Below are positions 5,848 through 10,813 of a DNA stretch of 11,760 bases, one piece after another. Position 1 is the stretch's first letter. The number at the start of each line of letters is the position of its first letter. The position numbers were made by a program, and so were the translations under genes. The notes beneath the pieces were generated by a model. The model made no database searches. It saw nothing but the letters and a program-made list of their open reading frames with translations, and was not told the DNA's origin. Origin of the DNA: Solirubrobacteraceae bacterium (GTDB lineage: Bacteria; Actinomycetota; Thermoleophilia; Solirubrobacterales; Solirubrobacteraceae); contig JANJUA010000129.1 in NCBI GenBank assembly GCA_024710825.1, forward strand, positions 1 through 11,760. The letters are read 5' to 3'.

Positions 5848-7304
5848 GCATGGGCTCCTTCGAGCTGGCCGGACAGGGTGCGGTGCAGCTCCTGGCTGCG
5901 GTCGTTCAGGCCGGTGATCTCGACCTCGACGCCGTGGCGCGCGTAGTGGCGCTCGATCGCGTCGAGCGCCGCCACGGCCGACGCGTCCCAGAGGTGGGCG
6001 CGGGAGAGGTCGATCAGGACGTTCGGCGGGTCGTCGGCGTAGTCGAACGCGTCGATCAGCTCTTGGTCGGAGGCGAAGAACACCTCGCCGCTGACCGCGT
6101 AGATGCTCGTGGTGCCGTCCGGGTCGACGACGCGGTCGACGTCGACGAGGTGCGCCACTCGGCGGGCGAAGACCGCCATCGCGGTCAGCACGCCGAGCCC
6201 GACGCCGATCGCGAGGTTGTGCGTCGCGACGGTGGCGGCGACCGTGACGAGCATGATGAGCGTCTCTCCGAGCGGCATGCGCCGCATGGTGGCGGGGGCG
6301 ATCGAGTGCCAGTCGAAGGTGGAGGCGGCGACGAGGAGCATGACGGCGACGAGCGCCGCCATCGGGATGACCGCCACGACCGAGCCGAGCCCGACGACGA
6401 GCGCCAACAGGAAGATGCCCGCCGAGGCGGTGGAGAGCCGGGTGCGCGCCCCGCTCACCCGGACGTTGATCATCGTCTGGCCGATCATCGCGCAGCCGGC
6501 CATCCCGCCGAACAGGCCCGTGACGACGTTCGCGATGCCCTGGCCGCGCGACTCGCGGTCCTTGTCCGAGGTGGTCTCGGTGATGTCGTCGACGAGCTTG
6601 GCGGTCATGAGCGACTCGAGCAGCCCCACCACGGCGAGCGTCAGCACGTAGGGAGCGACGATCGTCAGCGTCTCGAGGTGCAACGGGACGGACGGGATGC
6701 CGAGGACGGGCAGGGCGTCGGGGAGGCGCCCCTCGTCGCCGACGTCCGGCACGGTCAGGCCGGCGCCCACGACGACCGCGGTGAGGACGACGATCGCGAC
6801 GAGCGGCGCCGGGACCGCCGTCGTGAGGCGCGGGACCAGGTAGATGATCGCCAGGCCGGCCGCGACGAGGACGTAGACCAGCGGCCCCTCGCCGACCAGA
6901 TGGGGGAGCTGCGCGAGCGCGATGAGGATGGCCAGCGCGTTGACGAAGCCGGTCATGACCGAGCGCGGGACGAAGCGCATGAGCTTCGCGACGCCCAGCG
7001 CGCCGAGGACGACCTGCAGCAGGCCCGCGAGGATCGTGGCGGCGAGCAGGTACTCGACGCCGTGCTCGTCGACGAGCGAGACGACGACGAGCGCCATCGC
7101 GCCCGTCGCGGCCGAGATCATCGCCGGGCGGCCGCCGGTGAGCGCGATCGCGACCGCCATCGTGAACGAGGCGTAGAGACCCACGCGGGGGTCGACGCCC
7201 GCGATGATCGAGAACGAGATGGCCTCGGGGATCAGCGCGAGCGCGACCACGAGGCCGGCGAGCAGCTCGACGCGCAGGAGGCGCGCCGCGGGGAGGCGGG
7301 GCAG
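5844..7304 (-). CDS. SulP-family anion transporter with C-terminal STAS domain
   Basis: An inner-membrane transporter of the SulP (SLC26) family, which moves anions such as sulfate, bicarbonate or dicarboxylates. From the proposed CTG start it is 486 residues. Diagnostic segments are 'ALIPEAISFSIIAGVDPRVGLYASF' near the N-terminus, 'RFVPRSVMTGFVNALAILIALAQLP', and 'GLFGGMAGCAMIGQTMINVRVSGARTRLST', with about a dozen hydrophobic stretches. The last 90 or so residues form a STAS domain ('VLIDLSRAHLWDASAVAALDAI'). The first ATG/GTG in frame is GTG 7250, inside the first membrane segment, and it would drop 'PRLPAARLLRVELLAGL', which resembles the usual SulP N-terminus. CTG 7304 has GAAGGAA 5 bases upstream and is preferred; GTG 7250 (468 residues) is the alternative. 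First gene of the operon with MerR and RF3. The substrate is not assignable. Confidence 0.88.
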   Translation of the reverse strand: MPRLPAARLLRVELLAGLVVALALIPEAISFSIIAGVDPRVGLYASFTMAVAIALTGGRPAMISAATGAMALVVVSLVDEHGVEYLLAATILAGLLQVVLGALGVAKLMRFVPRSVMTGFVNALAILIALAQLPHLVGEGPLVYVLVAAGLAIIYLVPRLTTAVPAPLVAIVVLTAVVVGAGLTVPDVGDEGRLPDALPVLGIPSVPLHLETLTIVAPYVLTLAVVGLLESLMTAKLVDDITETTSDKDRESRGQGIANVVTGLFGGMAGCAMIGQTMINVRVSGARTRLSTASAGIFLLALVVGLGSVVAVIPMAALVAVMLLVAASTFDWHSIAPATMRRMPLGETLIMLVTVAATVATHNLAIGVGLGVLTAMAVFARRVAHLVDVDRVVDPDGTTSIYAVSGEVFFASDQELIDAFDYADDPPNVLIDLSRAHLWDASAVAALDAIERHYARHGVEVEITGLNDRSQELHRTLSGQLEGAHA

Positions 7305-7309
7305 GGCTG

Positions 7310-7316
7310 TTCCTTC
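7310..7316 (-). promoter_or_regulatory. Shine-Dalgarno sequence pointing to a CTG start for the SulP gene
   Basis: On the minus strand GAAGGAA is followed by CAGCC and then CTG (7304-7302) in the SulP frame. No ATG, GTG or TTG exists in frame between here and GTG 7250. GTG 7250 has no comparable site. Confidence 0.55.
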
Positions 7317-7383
7317 GAGGGAGGGTGGGCCGGGAGGCCGGATCGCGCCTGCGACCGCGGGCCCTCGCGGCTGGGCGGTGGCA

Positions 7384-7406
7384 AACCCTACACGAACGTC
7401 AGGGTT
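7384..7406. promoter_or_regulatory. Dyad AACCCT-N11-AGGGTT, candidate operator between SulP operon and DUF1707 gene
   Basis: A perfect 6-base inverted repeat with an 11-base spacer sits in the roughly 130-base divergent region 7305-7433. Its left arm contains a minus-strand TAGGGT (7390-7385), a possible -10 for the SulP operon, and its right arm covers the -35 zone of the DUF1707 gene. The position suits a regulator acting on both promoters. The operon's own MerR protein is the obvious candidate, which is an inference. The rest of the region shows only GC-rich sequence. Confidence 0.4.
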
Positions 7407-7419
7407 GGGCGGTGCCCGG

Positions 7420-7425
7420 TAGCGT
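7420..7425 (+). promoter_or_regulatory. Possible -10 box of the DUF1707/LiaF-like gene (leaderless)
   Basis: TAGCGT lies 8 bases before GTG 7434, and there is no usual Shine-Dalgarno sequence. A transcript from here would begin at about the GTG. Confidence 0.4.
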
Positions 7426-7433
7426 GGGGCGCG

Positions 7434-8024
7434 GTGACCGACGACGTGCCGATCCGCGCCTCCGATGCCGAGCGCGACGCCACGATGGACCAGCTGCGCG
7501 ACGCCGCCGCCGACGGACGCCTGTCGCTCGAGGAGCTGGCCGATCGGCTCGAGGCGGCAGGCGGGGCGGCGACCCGCCGCGAGCTGTCGGCGCTCACCGC
7601 CGACCTGCCGTCACCCGCCGGGCCGCTGGCCCCGGCCCCCGCCGACACTGTCACCGTGTCGAGCAAGACGTCGGCGGTCTTCGGCGACCTGCGGCGCTCC
7701 GGCCGCTGGGTGGTGCCGCGCAGCAGCCGCTGGGAGTCCGTGTTCGGCGACGTGGTGCTCGACCTGCGCGAGGCGCAGGTCACCGGCGACGAGATCGAGA
7801 TCGACGCCGGGACGGTCTTCGGCGACGTGCAGCTGCTCGTGCCCGAGGGCGTGCTCGTCGAGGTGCGCGCCCGCGTCTTCTTCGGCGACGTGCGCCAGTC
7901 GGCGGGTCTGTCGGCGCCGACCGGAGCGCCGCGCATCGTGCTCAGCGGCGGCACGTTCTTCGGCGACGTCCGCGTCCGCGCCGAGCGGCTCCGCGAGCGC
8001 CTGGCGTTCCTGCGCGGCCTCTAG
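7434..8024 (+). CDS. DUF1707 (SHOCT-like) and LiaF-C-like repeat protein
   Basis: A 196-residue protein in two parts. Residues about 7-59 match the actinobacterial DUF1707 domain: 'IRASDAERDATMDQLRDAAADGRLSLEELADRLEAA' leading into 'TRRELSALTADLP'. After a Pro/Ala linker (60-71), residues 74-190 carry five 'FGD' turns at 83, 104, 129, 150 and 176, the pattern of the LiaF C-terminal (cell-wall-active antibiotic response) beta-repeat fold. No membrane segment or signal peptide is seen, whereas LiaF itself has N-terminal membrane helices. It probably acts as a cytoplasmic or membrane-associated interaction module; function unknown. GTG 7434 is the start; the open frame extends far upstream only as antisense to SulP. 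Divergent from the SulP operon. Confidence 0.85.
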   Translation: MTDDVPIRASDAERDATMDQLRDAAADGRLSLEELADRLEAAGGAATRRELSALTADLPSPAGPLAPAPADTVTVSSKTSAVFGDLRRSGRWVVPRSSRWESVFGDVVLDLREAQVTGDEIEIDAGTVFGDVQLLVPEGVLVEVRARVFFGDVRQSAGLSAPTGAPRIVLSGGTFFGDVRVRAERLRERLAFLRGL

Positions 8025-8043
8025 CCACGGCCACGCTCAGGCC
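8016..8043. terminator. Short inverted repeat across the DUF1707/sigma-factor stops
   Basis: GGCCT (8016-8020) pairs with AGGCC (8039-8043), enclosing the TAG of one gene and nearly all of the TGA of the other. Only 5 bp with an 18-base loop, so weak on its own. It is listed because the other three convergent junctions have similar arrangements. Confidence 0.2.
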
Positions 8044-8846
8044 ACGAGGTGAAACAGCGCCGCGTCGTCGGCCAGCGACTCGCGCAGACGGCGCTTGGAG
8101 CGGCCGTGGAGCTGGCACACGCGGCTCTCGGACACGCCCATCACCTGACCGACCTCGGCCATCGTCAGGTGCCTGACGTAGAGCAGGACGGCGATCTCGC
8201 GCTCGCGCTGCGGCAGGGCCGCGAACGCGGAGCGGAAGCGGGCCGCGGCGGCGGAGCGGATCGCGGCCGCCTCGGGATCCAGGCGCTCGTCGGACGAGGC
8301 GACGGTCTCGACGCGCTCGATCTCCGCGCCCTCGTCGGAGAGGACGACCGCGTTCAGCGACGTGAGGCTCGAGCCGGCGATGTCCTCGCGGTGCTCACGC
8401 AGCTCCTCGAGCGAGCAGCCGAGCGACGCGGCGAGCTCCGCCTGCGACGGCCGGCGGCCGTGGACGCCGGCGAAGTCCTCGACCGCTCGCTCGATGTCGC
8501 GCTCCCAGCGCCGCACCGAGCGCGGCGCCCAGTCGTGGCGGCGCAGCTCGTCGAGCACCGCGCCGTGGACGCGGGTCCACGCGTACTGCTCCAGCGTGGC
8601 GCCCTTCGCCGGGTCGTAGCGGTCGATCGAGACGAGCAGCGCCTCCAGCCCGACCGACAGGAAGTCCTCGACGTCGACGTGCTCCGGCAGCGCCCGCACC
8701 TTGCGGTAGACGATGAACTTGACCATCGGCGCGAGCGACAGCACGAGGCGGTCGCGCAGGCGCGCGTCGCCGGTCGCGCGGTGCTCCAGCCACAGCCGCT
8801 GCACCCCGGCGGCGCCGACGCGCCCGGTGTCGCTGGTCTCTCGCAT
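8037..8846 (-). CDS. FliA/WhiG-family RNA polymerase sigma factor
   Basis: A 269-residue group 3 sigma factor that would direct RNA polymerase to a special promoter set. Region 2 spans about residues 28-105, with 'DVEDFLSVGLEALLVSIDRYDPAKGATLEQYAWTRVHGAVLDELRR'. Region 3 begins at 'DWAPRSVRR' (105-113) and includes 'GRRPSQAELAASLGCSLEEL'. Region 4 is about 203-258, 'LPQREREIAVLLYVRHLTMAEVGQVMGVSESRVCQLHGRSKRRLR', with the helix-turn-helix at 229-255. 'ESRVxQLHxR' is typical of FliA/WhiG. No anti-sigma gene is adjacent, so the regulon (flagella, stress or development) cannot be named. No Shine-Dalgarno sequence precedes ATG 8846. It lies 34 bases downstream of the S4-protein gene, with a hairpin between them. 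Confidence 0.92.
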   Translation of the reverse strand: MRETSDTGRVGAAGVQRLWLEHRATGDARLRDRLVLSLAPMVKFIVYRKVRALPEHVDVEDFLSVGLEALLVSIDRYDPAKGATLEQYAWTRVHGAVLDELRRHDWAPRSVRRWERDIERAVEDFAGVHGRRPSQAELAASLGCSLEELREHREDIAGSSLTSLNAVVLSDEGAEIERVETVASSDERLDPEAAAIRSAAAARFRSAFAALPQREREIAVLLYVRHLTMAEVGQVMGVSESRVCQLHGRSKRRLRESLADDAALFHLVA

Positions 8847-8861
8847 CTGGAGCGGTGGCTA

Positions 8862-8878
8862 CCCGGCCGGTGGCCGGG
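8862..8878 (-). terminator. Hairpin between the S4-protein gene and the sigma-factor gene
   Basis: CCCGGCC-GGT-GGCCGGG is a perfect 7-bp stem with a 3-base loop, starting 2 bases after the S4 stop and ending 15 bases before the sigma start. It lacks a U-tract. It may be a terminator or attenuator setting the sigma-to-S4 ratio, or a structure affecting sigma translation. The stem is identical to that at 1233-1251. Confidence 0.4.
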
Positions 8879-8880
8879 AC

Positions 8881-9108
8881 TCACCCGGCGGGAGAGCGCG
8901 ACGTCCTGACGCGGATCGTGTCGCCGGCGGCGACCACGACGTCGCCGGCGTGGAGCTGGCGCCCACGGCGCAGCTCGGGCTCGCCGTTGACGAGCACGCC
9001 GCCGTCGCCGAGCAGCAGCTTGGCCTCGGCGCCCGAGTCGGCGACCCCGGCGAGCTTCAGCAGCTGGCCCAGCCGGATGGTGTCGCCGCGGATGCTCTGG
9101 TCGCGCAT
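8881..9108 (-). CDS. Small S4-domain RNA-binding protein (YbcJ/YaaA-like)
   Basis: A 75-residue protein that is almost only an S4 domain: 'IRLGQLLKLAGVADSGAEAKLLLGDGGVLVNGEPELRRGRQLHAGDVV' (11-58). The order LxxLLKxxGxxxSGxxAK followed by VxVNGxxExRRGRxL is that of the stand-alone S4 proteins related to E. coli YbcJ and B. subtilis YaaA/RlbA, which bind structured RNA, probably rRNA. Cytoplasmic. ATG 9108 is the start. TACGTT lies 7 bases upstream and no Shine-Dalgarno sequence is present, so the mRNA may be leaderless. It is upstream of the sigma-factor gene and may be co-transcribed with it. Confidence 0.88.
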   Translation of the reverse strand: MRDQSIRGDTIRLGQLLKLAGVADSGAEAKLLLGDGGVLVNGEPELRRGRQLHAGDVVVAAGDTIRVRTSRSPAG

Positions 9109-9115
9109 GGGACCG

Positions 9116-9121
9116 AACGTA
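9116..9121 (-). promoter_or_regulatory. Possible -10 box of the S4-protein gene (leaderless)
   Basis: TACGTT on the minus strand ends 7 bases before ATG 9108. It lies in the 37-base gap between two divergent genes, so its -35 region would overlap the opposite promoter. Confidence 0.4.
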
Positions 9122-9133
9122 GCGCGCGTGCGG

Positions 9134-9139
9134 CATCAT
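9134..9139 (+). promoter_or_regulatory. Possible -10 box of the DUF3159 gene (leaderless)
   Basis: CATCAT lies 6 bases before GTG 9146, with no Shine-Dalgarno sequence. It supports GTG 9146 over the in-frame ATG at 9173. Confidence 0.35.
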
Positions 9140-9145
9140 GGCCCC

Positions 9146-9817
9146 GTGACCCCGCAGCAGCACGCACCCATCATGACCCGCCACGAGCCGCCCACCGTCG
9201 ACGGGCTGCTGGCATCGGTCGGCGGCCCGCTCGGGATCGCGGAGTCGACCCTTCCCGCGATCGCGTTCATCGTCGCCGTGCTCGCCAGCGGTCACGACAC
9301 GCGGCTGGCGGCGATCGTCGCGGTGGGCCTCGCGATCGTCCTGGCGCTCGCGCGGATCGTGCGGCGCCAGACGCCGATCTACGCGATCTCCGGCGTCCTG
9401 GGCGTGGCGATCGCCGGGTATGTGGCCTCCAAGACGGGCAAGGCGGAGGACTTCTTCCTGCCGGGGCTGCTGCTGAACATCGGTTGGGCGGGGGCCTACG
9501 CGATCTCGATCGTCGTGCGCTGGCCGTTGCTGGGCGTCATCGTCAACGCGCTGAACGGGAAGACCGACGGGTCCTGGCGCGACGACCCGCAGCGTCTGCG
9601 CGCCTACTCGCGGGCGAGCTGGATCTGGGTCGCGCTGTTCCTCCTGCGGATCGCCGTGCAGCTGCCGCTGTACCTGGCCGGCGCGCTCGTCGCGCTCGGC
9701 ACGGCGAAGGTGGCGATGGGCGTCCCGCTGTTCGTCGTCGGGGTGTGGCTGTCGTGGCTGGTGCTGCGGGGGACGGCGATCGGTCCTCGCCGGCCCCCCG
9801 CGAGCGAGGCCGCCTGA
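9146..9817 (+). CDS. DUF3159 integral membrane protein
   Basis: A 223-residue membrane protein of the actinobacterial DUF3159 family, function unknown. 'VDGLLASVGGPLGIAESTLPAIAFIVAVL' (18-46) and 'SKTGKAEDFFLPGLLLNIGWAGAYAISIVVRWPLLG' (95-130) are the recognisable segments. Hydrophobic stretches at about 36-50, 55-71, 76-93, 104-123, 160-180 and 185-208 suggest five or six membrane helices. The loop 'LNGKTDGSWRDDPQRLRAYSRASW' (136-159) is the main polar insert. The start is GTG 9146; ATG 9173 (9 codons later) is the alternative. Divergent from the S4 gene over 37 bases and convergent with the SGNH hydrolase, 3 bases apart. Confidence 0.85.
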   Translation: MTPQQHAPIMTRHEPPTVDGLLASVGGPLGIAESTLPAIAFIVAVLASGHDTRLAAIVAVGLAIVLALARIVRRQTPIYAISGVLGVAIAGYVASKTGKAEDFFLPGLLLNIGWAGAYAISIVVRWPLLGVIVNALNGKTDGSWRDDPQRLRAYSRASWIWVALFLLRIAVQLPLYLAGALVALGTAKVAMGVPLFVVGVWLSWLVLRGTAIGPRRPPASEAA

Positions 9818-9831
9818 GCGCTACCGGCGGC
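9809..9831. terminator. Hairpin spanning both stop codons of the DUF3159/SGNH junction
   Basis: GCCGCC (9809-9814) pairs perfectly with GGCGGC (9826-9831). The 11-base loop contains the TGA of one gene and the TAG of the other. Candidate bidirectional terminator without U-tracts. Confidence 0.3.
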
Positions 9832-10726
9832 GCTTGGGCAGCGTGTCGGCGACGAGCTCCGCGATGATCCGGTAGCCGTCCGTGCGCGCATGGATGTCCC
9901 GGAACTCGCAGTAGTAGGTGAGCCGGCAGACCTCCGCGACGGGCACCGGGACGACGCCGTAGGGGTCGAACGTGGTCGTCGCGTCGAGCGAGCCGTAGGC
10001 GCCCGTCGCCGCCGTGACGTCGACCAGCGTGCCGCCCGCCGCCTCGTAGGCCTTCTTCAACGTCGGGTTGATGAGCGTCTGGAACGCCACGACCGAGAGC
10101 CGGGCGAGATCCTGGTCGGCGGGCTGGCCGCTCGTCCACGCGCCGAGGATCACGTCGGGGTAGGTCGTGCCGACGATCCGGACCTTCTTGCCGCCGGCGG
10201 CGCGCAGCCGTCGGGCGACCTCGCCGACGTTGGCCTCGAGGTCGGAGACCGCGCCGGCGACGCACGGGATCGGATCGACCCCGCCGGACGCGCACCGGGT
10301 GACGTCGTTGCCGCCGATCGAGACGGTGACGAGGGCGACCCGCTTGCGGTTGCGCCGGACGAAGCGCTCGGCGGCCTCGATCTGCGGGACGTCGTAGCGG
10401 GGTCCCCCGATGGCGCGAGCCGACTCGGCGCACCCGTCGCTGTGCAGGATCGACGTCGTGGTCGCGCCGCCGCAGCCGAAGTTCACGAGCTTGAGCTTGT
10501 GGCCGCGGCGCTTGGCGAGCGCCGGGAGCTGGTTGGCGAAGCCGTTGGTGGTCGGGCCGCCCTGGCGGACCCCGGTGGCCTGGTAGCCCGTGGCGTACGA
10601 GTCGCCGATCGACACGTAGAGCTTGGCCTTCGGCTTGGCGTGGTGCTTCGGGGCGGCCGAGGCGGTGACGGGGAGCGCGCAGGCGGCCAGAAGGGCGAGC
10701 GCCGCGACGAGCGTGGAGCGGGACAT
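9821..10726 (-). CDS. Secreted SGNH/GDSL-family hydrolase (lipase/esterase-like)
   Basis: A 301-residue exported esterase/lipase-like enzyme. The signal peptide is about residues 1-24 (hydrophobic 6-18, likely cleavage after 'TASA'), followed by a Lys/His-rich 'PKHHAKPKAK' stretch. Block I is 'IGDSYATG' with nucleophile S43; block II glycine is in 'NFGCGGAT' (82-89); block III is 'IGGND' with N140; block V is 'DIHARTDGY' with D277 and H279. Six cysteines in the mature part fall in close pairs (85/99, 145/155, 267/273), as in three-disulfide actinobacterial SGNH lipases. LAAC at residues 13-16 also fits a lipobox, so a lipoprotein is possible. The substrate is unknown. ATG 10726 is preceded 6 bases upstream by TAGGGT and no Shine-Dalgarno sequence. 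Confidence 0.92.
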   Translation of the reverse strand: MSRSTLVAALALLAACALPVTASAAPKHHAKPKAKLYVSIGDSYATGYQATGVRQGGPTTNGFANQLPALAKRRGHKLKLVNFGCGGATTTSILHSDGCAESARAIGGPRYDVPQIEAAERFVRRNRKRVALVTVSIGGNDVTRCASGGVDPIPCVAGAVSDLEANVGEVARRLRAAGGKKVRIVGTTYPDVILGAWTSGQPADQDLARLSVVAFQTLINPTLKKAYEAAGGTLVDVTAATGAYGSLDATTTFDPYGVVPVPVAEVCRLTYYCEFRDIHARTDGYRIIAELVADTLPKRRR

Positions 10727-10732
10727 GCAGCG

Positions 10733-10738
10733 ACCCTA
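10733..10738 (-). promoter_or_regulatory. Possible -10 box of the SGNH hydrolase gene (leaderless)
   Basis: TAGGGT on the minus strand ends 6 bases before ATG 10726. It lies in the 87-base divergent region 10727-10813, which otherwise shows only GC-rich sequence and the promoter of the flippase-like gene. Confidence 0.4.
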
Positions 10739-10800
10739 ACGGGGCGGGGTACCGTGCGACGTAGGTGCGCCGCGGCCCGCGACGGATGTTGGAGGCTTGC

Positions 10801-10806
10801 CATACT
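10801..10806 (+). promoter_or_regulatory. Possible -10 box of the UPF0104-type membrane protein gene
   Basis: CATACT lies 7 bases before GTG 10814. A GGAGG at 10791-10795 is 18 bases from the GTG, too far for normal use. This favours a leaderless transcript. Confidence 0.35.
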
Positions 10807-10813
10807 TGAAGAC

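Noticed and set aside
5835..8024. A 729-codon plus-strand open frame covering the SulP gene and the DUF1707 gene
   Set aside because: Up to 7433 it is antisense to SulP and gives an Arg/Asp/His-rich peptide with no family features. Only the part from GTG 7434 is a real gene.
9543..10433. A 296-codon minus-strand frame through the DUF3159/SGNH junction
   Set aside because: An out-of-frame Arg-rich shadow of the SGNH hydrolase gene running on as antisense to DUF3159.
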